Shown: positions 12,540 through 24,500, counted from the stretch's first letter. The stretch: DNA of 64,000 nt from Curvularia sp. ZM96 (GCA_022457065.1 JAJGBQ010000002.1:1426001-1490000), one strand, 5' to 3'. Program-made: numbers and translations. Notes: generated from the sequence alone by a model not told the origin.

Positions 12540-13330
12540 AAAATTTCCTCATGGTATACCTACTTATAGCAATGCTTGTAACTTGTGATGAGGGCCGACT
12601 CAGTGCATATCGTTGTGAGCGCCTATATAAACGAGTGATGGCAATGCAAGACTTGCATAGAAGCGTACAACTAGTAGCTAACGTTAAACAGACTGTTCTA
12701 CTAAGTAGTTGAGGCGTTAAATTTGGGGTGGGTCTAACTCCGTAGTCTGACGATATGTCTTTGCAAGAACTACCTACTACTACCTAGACTGTTATTTATG
12801 GTCTTAGTGAAGCTAATAGCGAAGAAGAATATGTTAGCAACTTTTGAACTTCATTGTGCTCATTTTTTAGCTTTGGGTAACATACAGCTCAGCTTCCTAG
12901 TCTCTGTTTAATGTATGGATAAGGTCTAGCCTTGTTGTAGCTAAACGATTGTAAATACCCCCCGCACTGGCAAAATGGCTGGTGCCTCCTTCTGCCGCGG
13001 CTGAAAGTGCGAAGAGCGAGACAATATCGCCTGAGTTAATATGGAAGACCCGCTTATCGGCCGTGCAAGCTGGAGTGCTAATCTTAACCTGAGTAGATTG
13101 CGCTAGACGTACTCTTAATTTTATTGTTAAGCTGCGAGTGTGAGCGTATATTTAGTGAACTTAGGGATCTACTAGAGCCTCGCCAATGCCATCCGCGATA
13201 AGGCTGAGTGGCCAGATCTCGGTTTTGCTGTTGATGCCTTGTATTAAGCGGGCCAACACTATCGAGTCCTGTTATGATGATGTCATTTGCATAATATCCT
13301 CAGTATCTAGGCAGCAATCAGTCCAGTGAT
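12540..13330. repeat. TpA-rich, RIP-like degenerate sequence
   Basis: The stretch is rich in TA dinucleotides and stop trinucleotides on both strands, has no sustained open frame, and differs sharply in composition from neighbouring genes. This is the look of sequence altered by repeat-induced point mutation. I could not see terminal repeats or target-site duplications, so a transposon origin is inference. Confidence 0.3.
12624..12631 (+). promoter_or_regulatory. Orphan TATA-like box
   Basis: TATATAAA lies in gene-free DNA with no supported coding sequence within the next 790 bp on the plus strand. It may be a relic promoter of a lost gene, an RNA promoter, or chance in AT-rich DNA. Confidence 0.25.
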
Positions 13331-13372
13331 CACAGTGTTGACCCTTGGCTGCATGTCAGCACCAGTATCGCG

Positions 13373-13380
13373 TATAAAAA
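13373..13380 (+). promoter_or_regulatory. TATA box of the ankyrin-HET gene
   Basis: TATAAAAA lies 45 bp before the first ATG (13425) and about 90 bp before the in-frame ATGs at 13470 and 13476. With usual TATA-to-start spacing, transcription would begin near 13405-13435, so translation may really begin at 13470 or 13476. Confidence 0.5.
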
Positions 13381-13424
13381 CTGCAGATCCTCTGGAAAGA
13401 TAAACAGAGTTCTCCGCCTCCCTG

Positions 13425-16405
13425 ATGCACAGAGGCGTGAAACACAATCACACCATTCATGACCCTTCTATGACCATGGAAATCCTACCCGCACCTGAGC
13501 ATGACCCAGAAATACAGCGGTTGATACAAAAAATCGATCTATGGAACTCGCTAGTACGGGCGATCGAATGCGGAAACACGGCAGAGTTTAAAGCACTGGT
13601 CGAGAGTCATGAGGTCGACCCAAATCTACAGGACAACCAAGGCATGTCTCTATTGCACGAAGCTGTACGGCATCGCGCTGAATCGATCGTAAGGATGTTA
13701 GTGGAGAAAGATGAAGTCAATGTCAACATTCGCGACAGTTGGGGTCGAACTCCATTGTGGCAAGTTGTATCGCTAGCCCACAAGGCTGTCTTTGAATTAT
13801 TGCTAGACAGTGGTAGAGTGAACACAGAGACAAAAGATGAGAACGGCCGAACTCTACTATGGGAGGCTGCATCGCGGGGCCATGCGGCTGTCGTTGAATT
13901 GCTGCTGAAAACCACCAGGGTGGACCTAGAGGCAAGAGATGAAAACGGTCGAACTCTGCTATGGGAGGCTGCGTCGCGGGGCTACAAAGATGTCGTTGAG
14001 GTGTTACTAGATAGCGACAGAGCGGATCCAGAAGCAAAAGATAAAAACGGTCGAACTCCACTATGGGAGGCTGCATCACGGGGCCACAGAGCTGTTGTTG
14101 AGTTCTTGCTAGGCAACGACAGAGTAGACCCAGAAGCAAGAGACGAATACGGCCAAACTCCACTATCCACGGCTGCAATGGGGCAAGAGAGTGTCGTGGA
14201 GTTGTTGCTTGCTAGTGGGAGGGTCGATCCCGACGCCAAAGATGCACGTGGTCTTACACCTCTGGCTTGGGCTTCACGGACGAACCGGTCGGCCAGGATT
14301 GCGGAGATGTTACTCAGCACCGGCAAAGTGGATGCGAGTTCTAAAGACAAGCTTGGTATAACACCACTCATGTGGTCTGCCACATCTCACAGCGATGAAG
14401 TGAAGGAACTGTTGCTTAACAGTGGTAAACTTGATGAAGACTTAGCACCAACCACTGCTGGCGACATTGACGCTCGGTATATCATTCATTGGATAGAGTC
14501 CTGCGACGCTCAGCACGGAAGACAGTGTCGGTCAGAACCTCTTGAGCGTAGACTACCTCAACAATTGCCACACTGGGTTATCGACATAAGTCGGGGGTGC
14601 TTGGTCCCTGGAAACACTGTATCACGTTACATCGCTTTGAGCTACGTATGGTCGCAGGGCTGGGGCAATGACATAACGTCACGTCCATCAGACAGCATCT
14701 TGCTGAAGAAGCTCAACCTATCAGACTTTCAAACGCCTGGATATCTAAGAGAGACATGGACGAAACTCCCCAACGCTGTCAAGGGAGCTGTTGATTTAGT
14801 TCACAAGCTTGGGGATAACTACTTGTGGGTGGACTGTTTGTGTATTGTCCAGGACGACGAAAAGACACGCGAGCAGGTGGATCATATGGGCGATATATAC
14901 TCTGGTGCACATTTGACGATCATATCGGCAGATCCCTGGGGTATGCTGCTAGGAACCACCAATATTTTCCGCAGCTCCAGGACAGATGAAAAGGTAGAAG
15001 ATCTCTACGACGATCTCTACAGATCCAACTGGGCCACCCGTGGCTGGACCTTCCAGGAGCAGCTGCTCTCAAAAAGAGCTATCGTCTTCAGCCAGTGTTA
15101 CACGTTTTGGGAGTGTCAGCAATGTGCTTGGAGCCGAGACGGACCAAGGCCGGAAAAGACTACAGGAGGGAGTACTTCCTTCACGGCTCCATACTACGAA
15201 AAAGCTAGCAGGATGTTATCTAGCTCTTACCCTGACTTCGATCTATACACGGAGTTGATCAGTCTTTATAACAGCCGCGTTTTCACATACCCGCAAGATG
15301 TTCTCCCGGCGTTTTCTGGTGTCTTGTCAACTCTCGTACGCAACTTCCCTTCTGGATTCTTGTACGGCCTACCTCGTATTTATCTGGATATTGCACTTCT
15401 ATGGCAACCATTCCGCAGGGCCCATCGTAGAGTAGCAAGAGACGATGATCAAGGTACAATGACGCCAAAAACACATCTGCCTTCATGGTCATGGTGCGGA
15501 TGGACTTGTCCCGTCGACCCATACCATCTGCGGACACGATCTTCATATTTCAAGAACGATTATCGCAGTTCTCAGTTACCTATTTGGAAAACCCAGAAGC
15601 TCGTACAGTGGTACTCTTTGCCTGTAGATATGCAATGCCAAGTACCAGCAGATAGGCCATTGATCCCCGAAGATGGAGCATCTACCCCCCTTTCCAATCT
15701 CACACCGCTTAATGCAAGTCCGCAATACGTCTCTCTGCCTCATGACTCCTGGCCTTTCCTTTCGTGTCAGACATCCTGTCTATCATTGTACATCAAAGCT
15801 GTCTGTCATTCCTTTCCTGCTTCACAGCGACAGGTACAGGCATACCGCATGGCGGGATGGGGGTCGATATTCAAGCTCCCATTATTCGCCCAAGGGCCAA
15901 GCCTGCAGGACGCTTGCGATCTCATCTGTCTTGAAACCCAAGAAGGACTTTCTGCTGGTGTACTACGACATATGGAGGAGGCTGAACTCAAGCTAGGCGA
16001 CACGGTGGAGCTTATAGCCGTATCTACAGGAACCATCAACTTCACCGATGTTGAAGGTGACGAAGCTGACAAGCTGTATAAGCTGGACATGGAAGCATAT
16101 GTGGGCATGAAACCAGTATATGCAAGGACCTCCGATTATCTAGGTGAGTACGACAGTTGCGGTACCATGTTATCCCCTGAAGCATGGAGTCCTCATGTGA
16201 TACCGAACTAACAAAAAATTTAGAAGTGAAGAAAGAGATGGAGTTGTATGGCACAGAAGGCTCAGACGGAAGGGAGTACCATTTTTACAACGTACTATGG
16301 GTTGAGCGTAAGGGAGAAATAGCATACCGGCGTGCGGCAGGACGTGTACCGAAGGCAATCTGGGATGCAAATTGCACTCCGCCAACGAAGATCATCCTTG
16401 GTTAA
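13425..16405 (+). CDS. Ankyrin-repeat HET domain protein
   Basis: This is a predicted heterokaryon-incompatibility-type protein; HET domains trigger regulated cell death after non-self recognition in filamentous ascomycetes. Exons 13425-16143 and 16224-16405 join in frame (80-nt intron, GTGAGT donor) to 966 residues. Residues about 38-340 are some nine ankyrin repeats, several with the nearly identical core NGRTLLWEAASRG. The HET domain follows at about 400-560 with YIALSYVWSQ, LWVDCLCIVQDD and GWTFQEQLLSKRAIVF. The C terminus, including the second exon (VLWVERKGEIAYRRAAGRV), matches the usual end of HET proteins, which supports the splice. The TATA box position favours a start at 13470 or 13476 (ACCATGG) instead of 13425. 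Ankyrins normally follow an effector domain in fungal receptors; here they precede it. It stands in an accessory island with a second HET gene and a patatin gene. Confidence 0.92.
13822..14229 (+). repeat. Near-identical 102-bp ankyrin-coding tandem repeats
   Basis: Four consecutive units of 102 bp (34 codons) can be aligned inside the ankyrin-HET gene. The first three share the nucleotide core ACTATGGGAGGCTGC with only one or two changes around it, while the ends of the helices differ. The fourth unit is more diverged. Such similarity at nucleotide level suggests recent duplication or gene conversion. Confidence 0.7.
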
Positions 16406-17677
16406 TCAGGGTTAATCGATCGACTAGAATATGCCCGTATAGTGGAGTTTTCACACCCAGACCTGTTCACTGTCTTCATTGCTTGGTGTTCTTGAATTGC
16501 GCAAGCGAATAGCAAGCATGACTTGCTTCGGGATTGATCGACTCTCTTGCAGCAGCTTTTTCGACCAATCTGGATCTCACGATGGCTCAATGCCGCCACA
16601 CTCACCCAGCCACCAGAGCCACAATTTGTTCCATCTTGAAAACTACAGAGCTACCTGCTCTAATGAAGACAAAGGATCCCATATGAGACTCTGCCAAACT
16701 AGCCATGTGGTCTGGCATTAAACTCTCCGTCGGCATCCTCATCGCATCGCTTCCGCCTCTACGCAAACAATCCAAGCCTTGTTCCACAAGACGCTGCCCT
16801 CTTCTTTTCTAAGTAGCAAGTCTAAGACGCGCAGTGCAGGGGGCCATTTCGATTCAGCTGTACGAGGTAGCTAGAAGCCATGCTGCTGGTAGCTAAGCGA
16901 CCAGTGTCCAGTCGAGGGATCGCGAGGAATGTGAAGACTTTGGTAGTTAATGGTGTATATTGGATCGTTCAGATAGTATCCAGATTAATTCGTGCGGTGA
17001 AATCGCAACGATACTTTTAGAACCTTGTTTAACAACAAACTGTTATATATGTTTTCGCCAGAAATCATTATGCTATTTTAAGGCTAAAGTAGAAGAGTAG
17101 GGTCTTTGTAGGCAGTGTGCGCTGCTCTACTGCTACCTTGTGTCGTGAGTCCTCATTATGACCATGGTTCGACGACTTAAGGATTTTCCGTCTATTATGG
17201 GTCCTTATCACAACCACGGTTTAGATCTTTACTTCAGAAAAAAAACATTATAGCTAAATTTTGGTTGTATTCATCAACATAGTCATATAAAGGGCCTTCA
17301 GAAAGGAACTTCAGTCACTGGTGCGATAGCAGGTGACTGTACACTCGGAATCACTGTACGTTCCTTGGTTGAGAGGATGACGAGTTTTTTTGGAGATGTT
17401 TCAAGTTGCCTCAAGAATCTCCATAATACTCTTTCTGAATTTCCGTCTCTCTAATAGGCTGTAAGTTTGGGAAATTGAGTGGGATAATTGGATAATATGG
17501 CAGCGAATCAACAATCGTTCCATGGTTGAGAGTCGACGTTGTCTAGGAGGCGTTAGTTTGAAGATGCCTCAGAAGTATTTAATAGGCGTTTGGGACTTCT
17601 TGAACGATCTCTCCTAGGACCAGGAGTCACTACCCCAAACTCCTCCTGCAAGTTGTCAGCCAACAGCTCTACCCACC
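16406..17677. other. Intergenic, AT-rich in its second half
   Basis: No supported gene. The part from about 16980 to 17300 is TpA-rich with closed frames, resembling the degenerate DNA left of the ankyrin-HET gene. A TATAAAG at 17286 lies about 390 bp before the next start codon, which is far for a core promoter element. Confidence 0.4.
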
Positions 17678-18541
17678 ATGGCGCCCCATTTGCTCAAACT
17701 TCCAGCCGAAATACGCAACCTTATATACGAATACGCCCTTACTGAGGAAGACGGAATCCTCTATTATCATGAGGATTGCGACTGGGTTGGCCGACTGTTC
17801 CTAGAAGAGGAAGAACCTTACGCAGTTCTTCAATTCAAGCGATATGAAGACAGAATCAGGCAGACCAAGAACGAATATCTTTATCAACAGTACCTACGGG
17901 CCAGGTCAAAGCTCGCGCGACTCATTCCCAATCAGTTACAATTTGTCTGTCATCAACTGCATTACGAGACCAGGGGGCTCAGTATAAAATACAACACCGT
18001 TGTCTTCGACGTTATCGATGTCAAGGTCGAGACCGCCAAGCAATGCTTTCGCTTCCTAGACCGTACCGAACCTCAACAACGGGATTTCATCCGAGCTCGT
18101 ATAATTTACGATGGAGATGACGCCTATCGGATGCTTCCCTTCTTTAGACAACTCTCTAGCTTCTGTCAAGCGCATCCCAAGAGCCAGATAACCCTATATT
18201 TCCAATATATAGATGAGCCGTGCAGGTACATCCGTTTCGCACATATCTTGCGCATAAGATTTGGAAAAGAGTTTCCCTTTCTCCCTCACAGAAGTATTAG
18301 CACTGTCAAGCACTGCTACTTATGCCAGGCCTATAATCATTCGCGGGCGGATGTCCAGAGCATTGTCCTCCCGTCTAACTTGTGTATCTTTCCCAGCATG
18401 ACAGAGTTTGATGAAGATAGCTTCAGACTTGATATTAAGGGGCAGTTTCCCTCTATACATCAAATTTCAGGAATCAGATCCTCGGTCGATATTGACAGTT
18501 TTGTGGCCTGGGCCAAGGACTTGTGGGAGAATGGTGTGTAA
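17678..18541 (+). CDS. F-box-like / 2EXR-type protein of unknown function
   Basis: This intronless 287-residue protein begins with APHLLKLPAEIRNLIYEYAL. That is the typical opening of a very large ascomycete family whose N terminus resembles an F-box (LPxEIRNxIYxYAL, the 2EXR domain). Members are often lineage-specific and their function is mostly unknown; an adaptor role in ubiquitination is only conjecture. The rest is a mixed helical and strand domain with several aromatic-rich segments and no catalytic motif that I recognise. The start has a good context (CCACCATGG) and the frame is intact to the stop. It lies between the two HET genes, with AT-rich spacers on both sides. Confidence 0.8.
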   Translation: MAPHLLKLPAEIRNLIYEYALTEEDGILYYHEDCDWVGRLFLEEEEPYAVLQFKRYEDRIRQTKNEYLYQQYLRARSKLARLIPNQLQFVCHQLHYETRGLSIKYNTVVFDVIDVKVETAKQCFRFLDRTEPQQRDFIRARIIYDGDDAYRMLPFFRQLSSFCQAHPKSQITLYFQYIDEPCRYIRFAHILRIRFGKEFPFLPHRSISTVKHCYLCQAYNHSRADVQSIVLPSNLCIFPSMTEFDEDSFRLDIKGQFPSIHQISGIRSSVDIDSFVAWAKDLWENGV

Positions 18542-18929
18542 GGGAAACTAAGGCATGTTCATAGCAAACGATACTGGGAGAAGATAAGACTTCTCACATG
18601 TACATTAGCTGACTTCTTATCAATAAGTACTTTGTATCAGCTATCAGCAACATATTCGCCTCAGACCAAGTATGTGCGTCAAACCCCCGTACATAACCAC
18701 CTGATGTTAACATCACATCAACATGTCAGCATACGTACTGTAGTAGAAAATATCGCTTGTACTGCAGTAAGCTTCAGCACAATGATCGCCTTTACACAAC
18801 AATGAACCACACATCATAACCGTAACAAGGTCTAGAAGTGTGCAAACTAGAGGATTCTATGTGCACACAAGTAGTCTTAGAACCAAGCAAAATACGTAGT
18901 TGTACGCCCTCTTTTGGCAAGCCCAAGTC
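18542..18929. other. Convergent intergenic spacer
   Basis: This 388-bp spacer lies between the 3' ends of the F-box-like gene and the HET gene. It contains no open frame of interest, repeat or RNA gene and presumably holds both 3' untranslated regions. Confidence 0.4.
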
Positions 18930-20831
18930 TTAGGAATGATCTTTGTAACGGCCCCTCATTTCTAACAATCTACAACGCCAGTCTCTCACAAGCCTACGGG
19001 TGATCTTTTCGCTTTCTTTTTTGTCTTTGAAGTCCTTTTCGAAATAACAGTGATCGTTTTTCATTAGCACAGCGAACGAAGAGAAAGGTTCTGAGCAGAA
19101 CGGTAAGTTCAACGCAGCTTGTAAAGCGTCGCTGAGCCCCTTAGAATCTGACCAGTTTTCCCAAATACACTCACTGTGCATTAGATGGACTATTAAATCT
19201 TCAACGCCTAAGCAGAAAACGAAAGCGGTAACCGGAAAATCATCAGCAATAACTTGAGGTAACCATGCAACTCTTCCCACAACAGCATAAAACATGCTTT
19301 CTGCGTTGATTTGTCGTAGAACGAGGCCGTAGGAGCAACATGTTGGAAAGATCCAGTCTTCGATACGTACGCCTGCACTTGCGACGCCACGTAATGAGTC
19401 ATTTGAGTCGTAAATGCCAGCATATCCTCCAATCGATCTTCGATGGTATCTCAGCATGAAGGGTCCTCCCTTGGTGAGTTTTACACAACCTCCAGCAACA
19501 TGTACATGTTTTTGTGTCGATAGCTTAGCTATTGACACAATAGTTTCATCGCATTCCATATGATTAGACGAACTGACATGCCATCGTCTGGCTGTGTCAT
19601 CAAATTTGTTGTTGGCTTGAAGAATTTTGAGCATGTCCAGGAGCTGCAACATCTGAATAATGTCATTGAAGTAAGGTAAGAGATCTTTTGCCAAGTCCAA
19701 TGAAGTTTTGTTGTAGTCAGCATTCAGCACGCCATCCGTTGCCTTGAGGACATCCCCATCAAGTGTGAGTGTTGTTGCGTTGCGCCAGTCGCCAATCGCA
19801 AGTGTGCCGTACACTATGTCTCTTGGGTCCTGACATAGTTTGTTCTCGCACAAGTCAAGTATGTCGCTAAGAGGCATGGGGCTCTTGGGATCGTTGATTT
19901 CTGTCGCTGTCGAAAGTGCGGATTGGAGAAGTAAGTCCTCATATGCCTTTCCCAGGCGAGACCCATCCTTGTCTCTGAAAAAAATTGGGTCGCTCAATTC
20001 CATATCCTTGATATATCTCAAACCAACGTCGGTCAAACAGAGTTTTTTGTACAGGAGAGGCGAAAGTTCTTCGGCTTGAGTGGACCACTCTGGTCTCAGT
20101 TGTTGCCACCAGTAGAGCAAAGTTGGTAACGACAGCTTATCGAACCCATAGAAAACCGTCAGGCTTCGGGCAAGAAACAGTTCTTGAAGGATCCAAACAC
20201 GTGTGAAGTACGGAAGTTTTGCGACTTCATTAAGCGCTTTGGCAAACTGCACAATCTCTGCTGCCGGTTTCCCATCCAACCATTGCTCAGAGCACTGAAG
20301 ATATAGCTCCATATATTTTCTCGAATCATTTGGTATTCTTGTGGTGGAACATGCAGTTGAAAAGTCGTGAAACCAATGTATCAAGGATTGACCATCCCCA
20401 TGCGGCATCCCAATGCACGCCAGAACGCATTCTGCTTGACGAAATATGCGACCCATCATTTCAACCTGGAAACCTTTTTCCTCACTATCTTCCTGGTTGA
20501 TACAAATTGCATCTACCCAATAGTACTTCGTAGTCTTGAAATAAGCCAGCTGTCGCAGGACGTAAGCACAATTCTTGCGCACAGTCATGTGCTCTTCTCC
20601 ATCGTTAGTATGGAGTGTGATTTCTTCTTCCTCTGAAGAACTTCCCCAGGCATATGAAACGGCATGGTATTTGGGAGCGTGGTCGAAGAATGTTGTAAAA
20701 ATTGATATATGGATACGATCGGACCGCACGTTCGTGGGATCAGCCTCGACCTCGAGGAGCCGTATATACTTTGATGGATCTGCAAGCGCTGAATATACGA
20801 ACTGAGATCTCTGGGGAGGTTCGGTCGCCAT
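18930..20831 (-). CDS. HET domain protein
   Basis: This intronless gene encodes a 633-residue heterokaryon-incompatibility-type protein. The HET domain occupies about residues 55-215, with the three usual blocks: YHAVSYAWGS, YYWVDAICINQED followed by RIFRQAECVLACIG, and FTRVWILQELFLARS. The remaining 400 residues are the variable helical region common in stand-alone HET proteins, ending in a lysine- and arginine-rich tail. No ankyrin, WD40 or nucleotide-binding motif is visible. HET proteins are cytosolic inducers of incompatibility-type cell death when activated; here the trigger is unknown. The gene converges with the F-box-like gene, and the patatin gene lies upstream on the same strand. 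Confidence 0.9.
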   Translation of the reverse strand: MATEPPQRSQFVYSALADPSKYIRLLEVEADPTNVRSDRIHISIFTTFFDHAPKYHAVSYAWGSSSEEEEITLHTNDGEEHMTVRKNCAYVLRQLAYFKTTKYYWVDAICINQEDSEEKGFQVEMMGRIFRQAECVLACIGMPHGDGQSLIHWFHDFSTACSTTRIPNDSRKYMELYLQCSEQWLDGKPAAEIVQFAKALNEVAKLPYFTRVWILQELFLARSLTVFYGFDKLSLPTLLYWWQQLRPEWSTQAEELSPLLYKKLCLTDVGLRYIKDMELSDPIFFRDKDGSRLGKAYEDLLLQSALSTATEINDPKSPMPLSDILDLCENKLCQDPRDIVYGTLAIGDWRNATTLTLDGDVLKATDGVLNADYNKTSLDLAKDLLPYFNDIIQMLQLLDMLKILQANNKFDDTARRWHVSSSNHMECDETIVSIAKLSTQKHVHVAGGCVKLTKGGPFMLRYHRRSIGGYAGIYDSNDSLRGVASAGVRIEDWIFPTCCSYGLVLRQINAESMFYAVVGRVAWLPQVIADDFPVTAFVFCLGVEDLIVHLMHSECIWENWSDSKGLSDALQAALNLPFCSEPFSSFAVLMKNDHCYFEKDFKDKKESEKITRRLVRDWRCRLLEMRGRYKDHS

Positions 20832-21570
20832 GCGGACAGTCTTGGTAGAGCAACGACAACCTGCTACTGTTCGTCATGAGCAAAGCCGGCTTCTACTCAG
20901 ACGCAGTCGCAGCAAAGGTTGCGCAATACTGCAGGCACTAGGGATGATGATACCCCACCTAACAAATCTGGCATAGCGCTAAGATCTCAGCATATGTGCA
21001 ACTAATCCTTGATACTATCTTGTGTATTGCATGTGTACTCCGTACAGTACCAACACGTCCATGCTATGCTAAATCGGCTTGATGATCCCAGCTTGTAGTG
21101 TGGCGTAATTTTTGTTCCGACTACGTTCCAGGGGAAGCCTCATTCGATGAGCACCAGCGATACCTAGCAGCTAAGCAGTCACCCTTCAGGGCTAGAAACA
21201 GCCCTTTGTCTATAGATGCTTTGAGAAGCGCACCATAGTTGGTGTTGCACTTAGACTGGCGTACCGATCGGCATCACAACATAGATGTGTATTTTTTTTT
21301 ATCTGCGTGGTAGAAGTCTAGAGAGAGTTTGTCAAAAAAAAAACCCCCCCGTTTCTTTAGCAAGAAGGCATTTCACTCTGAGGTAGAGAGATTATAGACA
21401 TCGATAGTAAAAAAATTCCTGTCCACCGTAATTTTCAGGGAACAGGGGTGGGGGTTTAGACAAAGCCAATGCAAAATAGAACGCATGTGTGCGTCGCGCT
21501 GTCTTCTTCAACTTTATGATAACTTAATCAAAAACAACACTAAAATGCCAATCAAACAACACCCTCCCTC
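20832..21570. other. Intergenic spacer with homopolymer runs
   Basis: This is the 5' region of the HET gene and 3' region of the patatin gene. It has short A, T and C homopolymer runs around 21290-21350 and no supported gene, repeat family or RNA. Confidence 0.4.
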
Positions 21571-24500
21571 TTACTCCTTATCCACAATCAACACATCCAC
21601 CGCCGCATCCTCAGGATGATGTCTCTCCCTCAGCAGATTCTTCTTAAACCGTCTGCTGCGGAAATGGCGTGTGACGATATGGCTTGGTATCGCACTCTCG
21701 GATGCCGTGAGACGGTACTGCTGGGAGGATGGCGGTGAAGCATCCGCTCTCATGCGGATACAGCGTTTCTCGTTCCACATGTGGTAAGATTGGCCGTTTT
21801 GTATTGTCCAAGGACCGCTGGTGGAAGCGGCGTCTTCTTCAACCTCGTTGCGGTATTGGGTTACGGCTGTGCCAAGGCACTTTGGAGCCACGCGCCAGGA
21901 TTTTTGTAGTTGCTGGCATGGGTTGCCTTCGCACAGTAGACACGTTGTTGTCATGTAGGCGAAAGTAACGCCTTCCTCTGAATCCACGAGCGCCTGCGCC
22001 CAGAGGTGCTTGTCTTGGCATGAGACTTTGATGCCGCGGTGGAGATCGCCTTCAGTTGGCCACGCTAGTTTGATATGCGTCCTCTCGCGGTTTAGGCCTG
22101 TAGGCTCTAGAACATTCAGAATGTGGTGGAAGTATTTGAGGAGAATGGCGTATGCTTTGGGGGAGGAGTGGCGCAGCGTACTCAACCACTCGCGGACATC
22201 GTCTCTGCACAAACCGCTCGCAATGTCGTATTTAGTATTCCAATCGTGCCAATAAAATTTTCCCATTTGCGTGCTGCAGAACTTGGGCATGAGATCGCTT
22301 AGAAGTTCCTGGAGCCGAATTCGGCGTGCGACACCGGTACAGCAGCTCACTTGGACGCCCACATAGCATCCAAGGAACTCCATCAAACCGAAATCTCCCT
22401 GTTGCAGCTGATATTCCTTGAGCAATTTTGCGGGAACCTTGTTCCATACTTGAATAGCTTGAAGCGCGACATGGTCAGGCCCAAACTGCAATCCAAGTTG
22501 CCTTTCGTTCACAGTCCATCCTTCAGATCGAACGGCTAGATGGACGAGAGGGCACGATGACCGACATGTTTTCCAGTCAAATGAGCACTGTGTCAGATTC
22601 TTGGTGACTGGCGCCCCTACAATGATCTTCTTTTGGTAATGGAAAGACCTTTTGGGGAGTTTATCTGGGTGGGATCCAGCTTGCCAATGTAACCTAGGAC
22701 CAAACTTATTTTCATAATAGATTACACCGCCTCCAACTTCGATGAATTGTAGCCATTCTTTCTCGTGTTTCTCGTCTTCACATGGAACTAGCCGCCCTGG
22801 TCCCCAGGTGTACAAGATGTCTTCTGGTGTCGCTTTTACGTTATGCTCACTTTCGTCAACGAAGGTATTGTGGAGACTAAGCCGTGAAATTTTCGTCGCG
22901 TCCTTGTCCGATAAGGCCTCTCGAGCAATTTCTTGTAATTCTTTGCCCTCTCTTGACCGCTCGGTTATCAAACTGAACGTAATTAGGGGACCTTCGGTCA
23001 TGGCGCCCAGGCAGGTGAGCTTAGTCAAGCGGACTGCAATACAAGGATAGAGGATCCCTGCATCGCCATTCAGGGTACCGCTTCCTAGTAACAGGGACCG
23101 TTTTTGTGAATGGTTGGTGAAAACTGACTCGATGGGCCCTATGTGCCCTTGGCAGAACGACACGAGTCCGACGCACAAGAACTGCGCAGCTAAACAACAT
23201 ATATGAAGAACATCTTCAGTTGTGTCTGGCTCGAGAATTTCGGGATCGCCGGGGGTCAAGGGTAATAGAATTTCCATAGCGAGTTCTATCAGCAAATCTA
23301 GATCGTCTTTGTTAGAAGGGAGGGTAAATTCCAGCCGATCGAGCGCCTTATATAGTTTGGTAGCCCAAGTGATATCGACTCTTTTGAGTTCCACATTACA
23401 AGTGGAGACATCCGGCGTAGCAGGGATCTGAGTAATAGTAAAATATTCGAGACATAGACCACCGCCTTGGAGGGCTGCTGCTGCTTCGCAAAAGCTTCCA
23501 AGAACTTGTTTCAACCGAGAAGACACTTTGGATAGGCGTGTAGCTCCATTATCATCGGAATCGATCGAGTAGGTTATGTATGATGTTGAAAAGTTGTCTT
23601 CGAAGATGACCTCGCCGTTCCAATCCTGTAAAGACCGGGAGGTTGGTGCGATTCCGCCGAGACCGCAAAGTTGTTGAACCATTTTCTTGATGTCATGTCG
23701 CTTGGATGTCCATGGAGAGTTTGAGAAAGCGTTGTTTACAGGATCCTCGGCCATGATCTCTTGACGTCGCGATTTCAACTGGTTCACAAGATCCTTGGAC
23801 GGCATCGCCGAACGCTGCGAATTCAGGTCCTGAACCAATTTGTCTTGGGGATCACAGTAGATCCACGGCGCATCGTTTACCTCCTCGAGGAGAAGCTCCG
23901 CGATAGCGTACCAGCTGTATCCTACGTCGGCGAGCTCGTTGAGCCACTCGTATTTGCCTCGAGCTACTTTCTCAAATTCGTTTTCCAGCAGTTCCCGTAC
24001 GGCACTAGAATCACGACGTTCCAACGCTCGTGTTAGGTAATTGGGCGTCCTTTCTAGCCTTTCGACTTTACTGAAATCTACCCCCTTTGGGATCAAAGCC
24101 GACGGCAGCGTAAGCTCCGGCGCTAGTGTTAGGTCTCCTGGTATCTTGTCTGGTGTCTTGTCTGGTATTTTGACCTTGCCAAGTTCCACCTGCCTTTGAA
24201 TCACGCCAGACGATCCAAACATGGGCTCCAATCTTACTCCGCCAAAACTCCACCCGTCAACAGCGATACCCTTCTCATATCTCTTGCTGACCAAGAAACC
24301 CAACGCGCCATCTAGCCCCACACTGACTTCTGTGTCGCCCTGGATTTCTACCCATCCTTTCCCCTTGAAGTCTTCGTACCGACGACTTCCCACACGCACT
24401 CTGACAGCGTCGGGATGCAGCAGCACAGACGCAACGTCAGGTGTAATTTTCACGTCAACATACCGTGACGTAAACGTTTCTGGGTCATATGGTTTGCCTA

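Larger units (their letters stand above)
11331..13424. other. Long intergenic region with gene remnant and TpA-rich DNA
   Basis: There is no intact gene in these 2.1 kb. They hold the GMC oxidoreductase remnant (11931-12047, minus), an orphan TATA-like box (12624-12631) and a TpA-rich section from about 12540 to 13330 in which most frames are closed by TAG or TAA. The composition contrasts with the GC-rich coding DNA on the left and looks like decayed, possibly RIP-mutated sequence. I could not match it to a transposon family. Confidence 0.55.
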
